DNA from: Demequinaceae bacterium UBA4004
Lineage (GTDB): Bacteria > Actinomycetota > Actinomycetes > Actinomycetales > Demequinaceae
Assembly (NCBI GenBank): GCA_002384765.1
Contig: DGBM01000145.1
Coordinates: forward strand, 17,598 to 23,720
Length of the DNA: 6,123 nt
Direction of reading: 5' to 3'
Below are positions 1-5,812 of this stretch, piece by piece (the first letter of the stretch is position 1; each line of letters opens with the position of its first letter). A program made the position numbers and the translations under genes. The notes beneath the pieces are model-generated. The model searched no databases and had not been told where the DNA came from. It saw only the letters and a program-made list of their open reading frames with translations.

Positions 1-369
1 ACCCCTGCGCCGTAGCACCGCCTCGACCCGTGCCAGCAGTGTCGAGACGCGGAACGGCTTCCCCACCACGTCGTCGGCGCCCGACTTGAGGCCGCGCACA
101 TGCTCGTCCTCGCGGCCGTCTGCCGTCACCACGATGATGCCCACCTCGGGGTGGTGCGATGAAAGGTGGGCGACGAGGTCGTGACCCGAACCGTCGGGGA
201 GGCCGAGGTCGATGAGCGCAAGGTCGGGCACGGCGACACGAAGCGCGGTCCTGGCCTCTGCCAATGACGCGGCGGTGCTCACGGAGTGACCCGCCATGGA
301 CAGCACGGTAGAAAGGAGGTCGGCGAGTTCGGGGTCGTCGTCTACGACCAGTACCGCGCGGCTGTCCAC
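1..369 (-). CDS. OmpR-type response regulator, receiver domain (partial, C-terminus outside window)
   Basis: The reverse strand reads as an uninterrupted 123-residue receiver (REC) domain that runs off the window edge. Visible landmarks are the acidic pocket VVDDD (residues 8-12), the phospho-acceptor Asp54 in LIDLGLPDGSG, the switch Thr82 in VVTADG, and the invariant Lys104 in GADDVVGKPF. By family knowledge the Asp is phosphorylated by a partner histidine kinase in the cytoplasm and controls an output domain. The domain ends at LLARVEAVLRRRG, where OmpR/PhoB proteins continue into a winged-helix DNA-binding domain, so that output is expected but not seen. I place the start at GTG 369-367 because AGGGAGG lies 5 bases upstream; GTG 375-373 would overlap that ribosome site. 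The aromatic usually found before the KPF motif (GADDYV) is Val here. The partner kinase and target genes are not in the window. Confidence 0.93.
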   Translation of the reverse strand, partial: MDSRAVLVVDDDPELADLLSTVLSMAGHSVSTAASLAEARTALRVAVPDLALIDLGLPDGSGHDLVAHLSSHHPEVGIIVVTADGREDEHVRGLKSGADDVVGKPFRVSTLLARVEAVLRRRG

Positions 370-389
370 GAACACCTCCCTGGTCGGCT

Positions 390-805
390 GTGTTCATTAT
401 GCAGGGCGGCCACCGGGGCGTGGCTTCGGCATCGGCACTTTTGCATGCGGGAGTCGTGTGGCGCGCGGATGCTCCCGTGAGCGCGGCGCAGCCTATCCCC
501 TCGCGCTGCATACGCGCGTGGAGTCGATCCCGGCGCTGGCCGATGCGTCTCCCGCCCAAGCGCAGGGTGGCGGCGATCTGACCGATCTGTACCGGCTGAG
601 GCTCCAGGGCAAGGGCGCCAGGGGCATCGTGCGAGTGATCGAGGCGGTCGCCACCGTCGACTGGTCGGTGCTGGTGCACTGCGCTGCGAGCAAGGACCGC
701 ACGGGCGTCTCGGTTGCCTTGATGCTGACGCCTATCGGTATCGACCGTGCTGAAGTCGTGACCGACGACGTGGCGACCGTGGCGATAACGGGCGGCAAAC
801 GCTGA
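390..805 (+). pseudogene. Tyrosine phosphatase remnant (Y_phosphatase3/MptpB type), frameshifted and truncated
   Basis: Two reading frames carry parts of one phosphatase. Frame A (444-482) reads HAGVVWRADAPVS, which resembles the early 'RPGVVYRSDAL' segment of this family. Frame B (about 486-805) carries the later half: DLTDLYRLRLQ, then the catalytic P-loop HCAASKDRTG at 677-706 with the Cys-x5-Arg signature, then VALMLTPIGIDRAEVVTDD. The middle part with the DLRS-type motif is missing and the frame changes near 480-490. The C-terminal part stops about 30 residues after the P-loop, where functional members continue for roughly another 80-100 residues. The P-loop Gly usual in HCxAGKDRTG is Ser here. 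Functional relatives are about 240-270 residues long; the traces here cover about half. No good ribosome site precedes either part. I infer a decayed gene; a sequencing error alone would not explain both the missing middle and the short end. Confidence 0.8.
396..401 (-). promoter_or_regulatory. Possible -10 element of the response regulator gene
   Basis: On the reverse strand CATAAT lies about 27 bases upstream of the chosen GTG start, leaving a short leader that carries the AGGGAGG ribosome site. It is one of few AT-rich hexamers in this stretch. No recognisable -35 box is present at 16-18 bases upstream, so this rests on the -10 match alone. It falls inside the relic phosphatase, which suggests the regulator now uses DNA once belonging to that gene. 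Confidence 0.35.
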
Positions 806-811
806 AGACGT

Positions 812-1564
812 TCACGCCTCGCGTCGATCGGACCACGCGAACGCGGCTCCGACCAGGGCCACGGTGGCCACCACGGCGACGCCAAGGGCGGGCCAGTAGT
901 TGTGCATGGTGCCGCCAGCGGGGAGATCGGCGAGAGCGTTGGCGAGAGCGGTCGGTAGCCACCGGCTGATGGCGGGCGCGAGCCCCAATACGGGCATCGC
1001 AACGAGTACGACCAGCGAGGTCATGACGGTGCCCAACACCGATCGCGCGCGCTGAGCCACGGCGGCGGTGAGTGCGACGACGAACGCCAAGAACACGACG
1101 CCCAGCCCCGCACCCGCGAGCACCGGTCCGGCAGCAGGCGGGCCCAGCAGAGCCCACGTCTCGTACCAGGCGACGCCCGTGCCGAGGACAAAGGCCCCGG
1201 CGGCAGCCGCGAATGACACAACGAGCCTCGGCACCAGGATCTTCCAAGCGGGGCTCACGCGGGTGCGCAGGAACACGCCCATCTCGGGAATCGCGTCGAA
1301 CGCGAGCGCGCCCGCCGCGACGATCACGACCACCAGGGTGCCGATCTGCGCCGCGTTGGAGACGAACTGAATCATGCCGTCGGCGGGGGTCGGATCAGGG
1401 ACAGTGATGACGGTGCCGTCCGACGTGCCCACGCGAGACAGGATCTCCTTGATGTACCGGGCTGTGAGCGGACCCAACACGCCAAACGCGACGTAGACGC
1501 CCACGAGCGCCGCCCATCTCTTGGTGCGCGTGAGTCGCAGGATCTCCAGTCGCCAGGCGCTCAT
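812..1564 (-). CDS. ABC-2-type transporter permease, 250 aa
   Basis: This hydrophobic 250-residue protein is the membrane half of the ABC transporter encoded just upstream. I see about six membrane segments, near residues 18-35, 73-92, 108-133, 146-170, 177-196 and 223-243. A charged N-terminus ([17 protein letters not shown]) precedes the first segment, and a polar loop (about 38-70) lies between the first two, a layout seen in ABC-2 permeases. The ATG start at 1564-1562 overlaps the ATPase stop by 4 bases (ATGA), so translation is probably coupled; longer readings in this frame run into the ATPase gene and are not needed. The protein ends in SDRREA with a TGA at 814-812. No clear terminator follows. 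The substrate cannot be deduced; such permeases serve export of peptides, lipids or drugs, or antibiotic resistance. Confidence 0.88.
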   Translation of the reverse strand: MSAWRLEILRLTRTKRWAALVGVYVAFGVLGPLTARYIKEILSRVGTSDGTVITVPDPTPADGMIQFVSNAAQIGTLVVVIVAAGALAFDAIPEMGVFLRTRVSPAWKILVPRLVVSFAAAAGAFVLGTGVAWYETWALLGPPAAGPVLAGAGLGVVFLAFVVALTAAVAQRARSVLGTVMTSLVVLVAMPVLGLAPAISRWLPTALANALADLPAGGTMHNYWPALGVAVVATVALVGAAFAWSDRREA

Positions 1565-2463
1565 GACGTCAGCTCCAGGAAGGCACGCTCGAGGGAGACC
1601 GCCTCGGGAGCCAGCGACACCACGGGAACACCAGTGGCGGCGAGCGCGCCGGGGAGGAGTCGTTCCGCCTGTCCAAGCGTCGCGACCTCCACCTGCACCA
1701 CGGCTCCATCTGACACAGTGGCCGAATGTACCCACGGCAAGGCCGTGAGCGCCGCCGCCACCACATCGGCGTCGGGCTTGGTCCGTAGCCGCACGACGTA
1801 GCGGGGCACGGCACGTCCCACGAGGAGGTCCGATAGCGGGCCCTGGAACAGGAGCCGTCCCTGGTGCAGGATACCGACAGCGTCACACACCTCCTGGACA
1901 TCCCCGAGGATGTGGCTTGAGAACAGCACTGTCGCCTGGCCACGCAAGGTGGTGATGAGGTCAAGCACTTCGCGCCTGCCCTGCGGGTCGAGCGCCGAGG
2001 CCGGCTCGTCGAGCAGGATGAGGGTGGGCCGTGCCACGAGCGTGCAGGCGATCCCAAGCCGCTGCAACATGCCGCGCGAGTATCCTCCGCAACGCCGGTC
2101 CGACGCCTCGGAGAGCCCCGACTGGGAGAGCACCTCGTCGACACGGTCGGCGTCTCGGCGCGCGGGCCCGGGTCCGCCAGGGGAGCCCAACGCCAGCGCC
2201 AACTCCACCACCTCGCGGCCCGTCAGCCACGGGTCGAACTTCGGTGTGTCCGGGAGTACGGCGACCTCGCCGGGCGTCACCGCGACCGTCACCTCGCCCT
2301 CGGTTGACTCTTTGAGGCCAGCCAGGATTCCCAGCAGCGTGGTCTTGCCGGCGCCGTTGGGACCGGCAAGACCGTACACGGAGCCGGCGGGAACGCTCAG
2401 GTCGACACCGTCGAGGGCAGCGTGTGCCCCGTAGCGCTTGACGAGTCCACGAGTGCGAATCAT
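1561..2463 (-). CDS. ABC transporter ATP-binding protein, 300 aa
   Basis: This is the cytoplasmic ATPase subunit of the transporter, CcmA/BcrA-like. In order I see Walker A GPNGAGKT (34-41), the signature GYSRGMLQR (127-135), Walker B LILLDEP (148-154), the D-loop SALDP (156-160) and the switch His184 in FSSH. The Q-loop position reads VLPDTPKF, with Asp72 where Gln is usual; this site varies in the BcrA-like group. A C-terminal extension of about 85 residues ([15 protein letters not shown] to the end) follows the core, as in many ABC-2 ATPases. The start is ATG 2463-2461, giving [12 protein letters not shown]; it overlaps the stop of the upstream small gene by 4 bases, and the gene overlaps the permease start in the same way. 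A longer in-frame reading reaching about 2817 would run through the small gene and the divergent spacer and is rejected. Confidence 0.95.
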   Translation of the reverse strand: MIRTRGLVKRYGAHAALDGVDLSVPAGSVYGLAGPNGAGKTTLLGILAGLKESTEGEVTVAVTPGEVAVLPDTPKFDPWLTGREVVELALALGSPGGPGPARRDADRVDEVLSQSGLSEASDRRCGGYSRGMLQRLGIACTLVARPTLILLDEPASALDPQGRREVLDLITTLRGQATVLFSSHILGDVQEVCDAVGILHQGRLLFQGPLSDLLVGRAVPRYVVRLRTKPDADVVAAALTALPWVHSATVSDGAVVQVEVATLGQAERLLPGALAATGVPVVSLAPEAVSLERAFLELTS

Positions 2464-2660
2464 CGGCGGTTCGCGTCTCGGCCGACGAGCAGGTAGACGA
2501 TGCCTCCCAGCGGGATGCTCACGACGGAGATCGCCATCCACGCCCACTTGGGGAGGTGTTTGACATCGTGGCGCACGATGTCGACGATGCAATACGCCAC
2601 GAAGCCCACGAAGAGGATTGCGACGGGGATGAGTCCCGCCCAAGGGATGGTGTCCGACAC
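2460..2660 (-). CDS. Small PLDc_N-type two-segment membrane protein, 66 aa
   Basis: This 66-residue protein has two membrane helices (about 7-27 and 40-60) joined by a short basic cytoplasmic-type loop [13 protein letters not shown]. The pattern of an acidic residue in the first helix (YCIVDIVR), a central W-A-W and a closing [13 protein letters not shown] matches the PLDc_N (phospholipase D N-terminal, 'PLDc_N') family, best known as the membrane anchor of cardiolipin synthases but also found as free-standing small proteins beside ABC transporters. There is no catalytic HKD motif, so no enzyme activity is expected. The start is GTG 2660-2658; the ribosome site upstream is weak. Its stop overlaps the ATPase start (ATGA), making it the first gene of the three-gene operon. 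A role as accessory subunit or sensor of the transporter is inference. Confidence 0.85.
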   Translation of the reverse strand: MSDTIPWAGLIPVAILFVGFVAYCIVDIVRHDVKHLPKWAWMAISVVSIPLGGIVYLLVGRDANRR

Positions 2661-2716
2661 GGTGTGACTTCGCTTTCTCTCGAGACTGCCATCGCTCTTG
2701 CTTCCGCGATGATTGG

Positions 2717-2743
2717 AACTGTTCTAGTAGTAATACCACAGTT
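2717..2743. promoter_or_regulatory. Inverted repeat AACTGT-N15-ACAGTT in the divergent promoter region
   Basis: Perfect 6-base arms (2717-2722 and 2738-2743) flank a 15-base AT-rich centre, TCTAGTAGTAATACC, in otherwise GC-rich DNA between the ABC operon and mnmA. On the reverse strand the centre offers -10-like hexamers (TATTAC, TACTAG), placing it about 60-80 bases upstream of the GTG of the small membrane gene. No clean -35 partner was found on either strand. It is a candidate operator or promoter of the ABC operon; 6-base arms can arise by chance. Confidence 0.35.
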
Positions 2744-2821
2744 GAACGCGCCTCTTGAGGCACTGCGTCCCTCCGGCACTCGCCGCGTCCCGTCGCCGAA
2801 TGCGGTCCCCCGGGCAACGCG

Positions 2822-2827
2822 TAACAT
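2822..2827 (+). promoter_or_regulatory. Possible mnmA -10 element (TAACAT)
   Basis: TAACAT fits the TAnnnT pattern and would start transcription about 30 bases upstream of the mnmA ATG, leaving a leader with the AGGAG ribosome site at 2851-2855. The -35 position (about 2799-2804) reads AATGCG, a poor match, so the call rests mostly on position. Confidence 0.35.
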
Positions 2828-2861
2828 GGTGGCGTCCCCTCGTGTTTCCCAGGAGTTCCCC

Positions 2862-3947
2862 ATGCGCGTGCTTGCTGCCCTGTCCGGCGGAGTTGACTCG
2901 GCCGTGGCCGCGGCGCGCGCCGTCGACGCGGGGCACGACGTGGTCGGCGTACACATGGCGCTCAGCCGCAATCGCGACGAGTACCGTTCCGGATCCCGCG
3001 GCTGCTGCTCGATCGAGGACAGCAACGACGCCCGACGCGCAGCGGACAAGCTCGGCATCCCCTATTACGTGTGGGACCTCAGCGACGAGTTTCACGACCT
3101 CGTGGTGACCGACTTCCTGAGCGAGTACGCGGCCGGCCGCACCCCCAACCCGTGCGTGCGGTGCAACGAACACATCAAGTTCGACACCTTGCTCGAGCGT
3201 GCGGCGTCCCTCGGCTTCGAGGCCGTGGCGACGGGGCACTACGCGCGCATCGCCATCCGGGACGACGGGGTGCGGGAGCTTCACCGCGCGGCCGATGCCG
3301 CCAAGGACCAGTCGTACGTGCTCGCCGTCATGGGGCCCGAAAAACTGGCGCGCGCGATGTTTCCGTTGGGCGAGATTGCGTCCAAGTCCGAGGTGAGGGC
3401 CGAGGCGGCCGCGCGAGGGCTGGGCGTCAGCAACAAGCCCGACTCGTACGACATCTGCTTTGTGGCCGACGGCGACACCAAGGGTTTCCTCGAGCGTGCA
3501 CTGGGGGAGAAGCCCGGCGAGATCGTGGACGAGTCCGGCGAGGTGGTCGGCGCCCACACCGGCGCGTACTCGTACACGGTGGGCCAGCGCAAGGGCCTGC
3601 GACTGCCGCGTCCCGGCGCCGATGGTGCGCCTCGCTACGTCACGGGCATCGACACCGAACGCAACGTCGTGACCGTGGGCCCGGAGACGCTGCTGAGCGT
3701 GCGCGACCTGGTGGGGCACGAGGTGGTGTGGCTCGCGCCCGACGTCCCCGCCACGGAGTCGACGCCGTGCCACGCGCAGGTGAGGGCGCACGGCGAGCCC
3801 GTGCCGGGACGCGTCGTGCGCGCGGGCGACCGGGTGACGGTCGAGCTGGATGAGCCGATGCGCGGGGTCGCGGCGGGCCAGTCGCTCGTGATCTACGACG
3901 GCACCAGGGTGCTGGGCCAAGCGACCATCGCAAAGCGCGCGCTCTAG
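2862..3947 (+). CDS. mnmA: tRNA-specific 2-thiouridylase MnmA, 361 aa
   Basis: MnmA puts sulfur on C2 of the wobble uridine 34 of tRNAs for Lys, Glu and Gln, using ATP to adenylate the base and a relayed persulfide sulfur. The sequence has the PP-loop SGGVDS (residues 8-13), the catalytic Cys98 in [14 protein letters not shown], tRNA/ATP-contacting segments ATGHYARI (123-130) and KDQSYVL (148-154), and the second catalytic Cys199 in DSYDICFV. The GQRKGL motif (241-246) opens the central domain, and a beta-barrel-like C-terminus ends at [11 protein letters not shown]. The length agrees with the family (about 360-370 residues) and nothing key is missing. ATG 2862 is chosen because AGGAG lies 6 bases upstream and the protein begins directly with the PP-loop strand [10 protein letters not shown]; the frame is open further upstream but that part is not family-like. 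It is divergent from the ABC operon and ends in a hairpin, so it appears to be a single-gene unit. Confidence 0.97.
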   Translation: MRVLAALSGGVDSAVAAARAVDAGHDVVGVHMALSRNRDEYRSGSRGCCSIEDSNDARRAADKLGIPYYVWDLSDEFHDLVVTDFLSEYAAGRTPNPCVRCNEHIKFDTLLERAASLGFEAVATGHYARIAIRDDGVRELHRAADAAKDQSYVLAVMGPEKLARAMFPLGEIASKSEVRAEAAARGLGVSNKPDSYDICFVADGDTKGFLERALGEKPGEIVDESGEVVGAHTGAYSYTVGQRKGLRLPRPGADGAPRYVTGIDTERNVVTVGPETLLSVRDLVGHEVVWLAPDVPATESTPCHAQVRAHGEPVPGRVVRAGDRVTVELDEPMRGVAAGQSLVIYDGTRVLGQATIAKRAL

Positions 3948-4003
3948 GAGCCGTCAGCCCGCGGGCGGTTCGAGGCTCGTCGTCTGCACGAGGAAGACAT
4001 CGT

Positions 4004-4033
4004 CGCCATGAGGCCAAACTAGCCCTCATGGCG
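4004..4033 (+). terminator. Hairpin terminator downstream of mnmA
   Basis: A perfect 10-base stem, CGCCATGAGG (4004-4013) with CCTCATGGCG (4024-4033), encloses a 10-base loop and lies 56 bases after the mnmA stop. There is no T-run after it, which is common for hairpins at gene ends in high-GC actinobacteria. No gene converges from the other side, so it most likely ends the mnmA transcript. Confidence 0.6.
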
Positions 4034-4136
4034 TTGTCAGCCGGGTCGTAAACCACCACGTCACAGCGCGATGGCGTTCTCGCGCAGGTTTCACCGGACG
4101 TCGAGTGCTCGTTCGTGCGGGAGGAAACGGCGGTGG

Positions 4137-4165
4137 TCCCAGGGCTGAAGAGCCATCACCTGGGA
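4137..4165. repeat. Inverted repeat TCCCAGG-N15-CCTGGGA
   Basis: Perfect 7-base arms (4137-4143 and 4159-4165) have centres 22 bases apart, about two helical turns, as expected for a protein dimer or paired half-sites on one face of DNA; it could also be a weak RNA stem. It lies about 155 bases upstream of the binding-protein start. Function unknown. Confidence 0.4.
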
Positions 4166-4243
4166 ACGTGTCCAAGGAACGCATCCAAAGTGCCCGAACC
4201 GGGCCGCGCTTGGTCGATCCGAAAGTAGGAGTATCGATTCCGT

Positions 4244-4249
4244 TAGACT
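4244..4249 (+). promoter_or_regulatory. Candidate -10 element of the sugar-binding protein gene (TAGACT)
   Basis: TAGACT matches the TAnnnT pattern and would start transcription near 4256, about 64 bases before the GTG start. The -35 position is a weak match (GAAAGT, 4221-4226). An alternative pairing is TTGGTC (4210-4215) with TATCGA (4232-4237) at 16-base spacing; I cannot choose firmly between them. Confidence 0.35.
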
Positions 4250-4266
4250 TGCGGGTGCTCGCGCAA
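4249..4266. promoter_or_regulatory. Candidate operator TTGCG-N8-CGCAA
   Basis: An 18-base interrupted palindrome sits directly on the predicted transcription start, next to the TAGACT -10. A second, wider pair CCGTT (4240-4244) / AACGG (4265-4269) surrounds it. LacI-family repressors commonly bind palindromes of this size over the promoter, and a LacI-type gene lies downstream at 5813, so it is a candidate site for that protein. The sequence does not contain the usual central CG of an uninterrupted LacI operator, so the link is inference. Confidence 0.35.
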
Positions 4267-4319
4267 CGGAGCGGAGCGCCTCGGAGTCTGACGTACACCT
4301 ACTTCACACGGGAGCGAAC

Positions 4320-5648
4320 GTGAGCTTCTCACGACGGAAAGACATTCTTGGCTTGGCCGCTGGAGCGACCGCGTTTTCTTTGACTCTCGCAGCATGCGGT
4401 TCGAGCGATCGAACCTCCGAAACCGCTTCTGTGAGTGAAACATCCGTCGCCATGGAGCCCATCACCCTCACGGTTGCCACGTTCAACGACTTCGGCTACA
4501 CGGACGCACTGCTCCAGGAGTACATGGACCTGCATCCGAACGTGACCGTTGTTTCGTACGTGGCAGCAACCTCCGAGGACGCGCGCGCCAACTACCTAGA
4601 CAAAGTCGTCACAGGCGGCCTCGCGGACGTTGAGGCCATCGGAGGGGACTGGCTGCCCGAGGTCATGCAGTACACCGACTCCCTCGTCGACCTGACCGAC
4701 CCTGCTGTTGACGGTCGTTGGCTCGAGTGGGAAACGGCTCCGGCGACTGACGCCGACGGCCGTCTGATCGCATACGGCACTGACATCGGCCCGGAGGCGG
4801 TGTGCTACGACGCCGCTCTTTTTGCGGACGCAGGCTTGCCCGCCGAGCCCGAAGAGGTTGCCTTGCTCCTCAAGGGCACTTGGTCGCATTACTTCGACAT
4901 CGGTCAGCAATACGCCGAGGCGACTGGAAAGGCCTGGTTCGACGGAGCTGCGGGCGCCTACCGAGGCATGATCAACCAGGAAGGCGTCGCCTATGAGGAC
5001 CCCGGAACGGGAGAGATCACCGCAACCACCAACCCGGCCGTCAAGGCGATCTACGACGAGCTCACGGCAGTGACGCCGAACATCTCGGCTCACCTCACCC
5101 AGGGGTCAGATGAATGGCTCGCAGGCGTGGCAAACGGCGACTTCGCCACGATCCTGTGCACACCTCGGATGCTCGACGTGATCAAGGGCGCGGCTCCTCG
5201 TACCAGGACGTGGAATGTCGCAGACGTCTTCCCTGGTGGCGGCGGCAATGGGGGCGGTTCGTACCTGACCGTTCCCGTTTCGGGTGACAACGTCGACGCC
5301 GCGAAGGAATTGGCCGCTTGGCTTACCGCTCCTGAGCAGCAGATTGAGGCGCTGGCGGCGTCCGGTGCGTTCCCGAGCCAAGTCAGAGCTCTCGACAACG
5401 TGACCGCGCTGAACGAAGCGATGGCTGCGGGTGGCGGCCCAACCACAGCTGCATTCTTCAACAGTGACGCCCTGGGCGCGATCTTCTCAAACCGCGCCAA
5501 CGCCGTGGGGGTCCCGCCATTCAAGGGCAAGTACTTCCCCCAGGTGAACGACGCTATGCAGAACGCTCTTGCGCGGGTTGAGGACGGCTCTCAGGACCAG
5601 GCCACCTCGTGGGGTCAGTTCGTTGCGGAAGTCGAAGCAATTGGATAG
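4320..5648 (+). CDS. CUT1-type sugar ABC transporter substrate-binding lipoprotein, 442 aa
   Basis: This is an extracellular solute-binding protein (family 1) that would capture a sugar or oligosaccharide outside the membrane and hand it to an ABC importer. The N-terminus is a lipoprotein signal: MSFSRRKDIL, a hydrophobic stretch (about 10-24) and the lipobox TLAAC with the lipid-bearing Cys26, followed by a Ser/Thr-rich linker (27-45). The mature domain starts ITLTVATFNDFGYTDALLQEY, typical of the family's first strand and helix; later landmarks are YGTDIGPEAVCYD (152-164), a Gly-rich turn GGGGNGGGSYLTVP (306-319) and the closing helices AAWLTAPEQQ (332-341) and WGQFVAEVEAI. Overall length and C-terminal pattern recall cellobiose/oligosaccharide binders of actinobacteria, but the ligand cannot be read. 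GTG 4320 is chosen because GGGAG lies 5 bases upstream and the signal peptide begins there. GC is lower than in mnmA (a 60-base sample at each site: about 53-63% here against 73%). No permease gene follows directly; a LacI-type gene does. Confidence 0.93.
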   Translation: MSFSRRKDILGLAAGATAFSLTLAACGSSDRTSETASVSETSVAMEPITLTVATFNDFGYTDALLQEYMDLHPNVTVVSYVAATSEDARANYLDKVVTGGLADVEAIGGDWLPEVMQYTDSLVDLTDPAVDGRWLEWETAPATDADGRLIAYGTDIGPEAVCYDAALFADAGLPAEPEEVALLLKGTWSHYFDIGQQYAEATGKAWFDGAAGAYRGMINQEGVAYEDPGTGEITATTNPAVKAIYDELTAVTPNISAHLTQGSDEWLAGVANGDFATILCTPRMLDVIKGAAPRTRTWNVADVFPGGGGNGGGSYLTVPVSGDNVDAAKELAAWLTAPEQQIEALAASGAFPSQVRALDNVTALNEAMAAGGGPTTAAFFNSDALGAIFSNRANAVGVPPFKGKYFPQVNDAMQNALARVEDGSQDQATSWGQFVAEVEAIG

Positions 5649-5663
5649 TGCGTTGCGATGAAA

Positions 5664-5705
5664 CCGGGGTCTGCCTGAGCGTTCGACACGGGCAACCGTC
5701 CCCGG
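5664..5705 (+). terminator. Imperfect hairpin just after the binding-protein stop
   Basis: CCGGGG (5664-5669) can pair with CCCCGG (5700-5705), and inside it TGCC (5672-5675) with GGCA (5691-5694), separated by unpaired bases. It starts 15 bases after the stop codon. No T-run follows. It may help end or protect the 3' end of the binding-protein mRNA; stem quality is modest. Confidence 0.4.
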
Positions 5706-5743
5706 CATCATGCAGGGTGCGGTCAAGGGTTAGGTAGGAAGAT

Positions 5744-5796
5744 GTCATGGTGAGTGGGTGGCTCGCCGACGTGGCGAGCCACCCACTCACAGTGAC
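5744..5796 (+). terminator. Very long perfect hairpin between the binding-protein and lacI-type genes
   Basis: The arms GTGAGTGGGTGGCTCGCC (5750-5767) and GGCGAGCCACCCACTCAC (5773-5790) pair without a mismatch over 18 bases around a 5-base loop, GACGT. After two unpaired or wobble positions, GTCA (5744-5747) and TGAC (5793-5796) extend the stem, so 22 of 24 positions are Watson-Crick pairs over 53 bases. No T-run follows. The likeliest role is a terminator or transcript-end barrier after the binding-protein gene. It ends only 6 bases before the AGGGA ribosome site of the next gene, which leaves no room for an ordinary promoter downstream, so a role in the leader or control of the lacI-type gene is equally worth considering. 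Confidence 0.7.
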
Positions 5797-5812
5797 CAAA
5801 CAAGGGACGAAG

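Larger units (their letters stand above)
4034..4319. other. Non-coding leader region upstream of the sugar-binding protein gene
   Basis: No reading frame here shows family features or a good ribosome site. The region separates the mnmA hairpin from the binding-protein gene and is less GC-rich toward its right end. It holds the inverted repeat at 4137-4165, the candidate -10 at 4244-4249 and the palindrome at 4249-4266, listed separately. Its size suits a regulated promoter region; a long 5' leader cannot be excluded. Confidence 0.6.

Noticed and set aside
286..480. Plus-strand open frame preceded by AAAGGAGG at 311-318
   Set aside because: It is antisense to the response regulator. The purine run is the reverse of regulator codons and has no suitable start codon at the right spacing.
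2464..2817. N-terminal extension of the ABC ATPase frame
   Set aside because: It reads through the 66-residue gene in another frame and the divergent spacer, while the ATG at 2463 gives a standard ATPase start and an ATGA overlap.
2556..2861. Upstream extension of the mnmA frame by about 100 residues
   Set aside because: The added part has no family similarity, overlaps the small membrane gene antisense, and the ATG at 2862 has a good ribosome site and begins right at the PP-loop strand.
2724..3920. Long minus-strand open frame opposite mnmA (398 codons)
   Set aside because: It is a shadow frame caused by high GC; the His/Arg/Val-rich translation has no recognisable domain and mnmA is certain.
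3957..3966. Palindrome GCCCGCGGGC just after mnmA
   Set aside because: It is self-complementary without a loop and made only of G and C, so it is expected by chance in this base composition.
4026..4298. 90-codon minus-strand open frame in the spacer after mnmA
   Set aside because: It covers part of the mnmA hairpin, is rich in Arg/Pro/Thr without domain features, and has no convincing ribosome site.
4105..4323. 72-codon plus-strand open frame ahead of the binding-protein gene
   Set aside because: It runs across the candidate promoter and palindromes, its composition is not protein-like, and no good ribosome site precedes it.
5681..5687. GTTCGAC, similar to the T-loop of a tRNA gene
   Set aside because: No acceptor stem, anticodon arm or D-arm can be built around it; the motif alone is too short.
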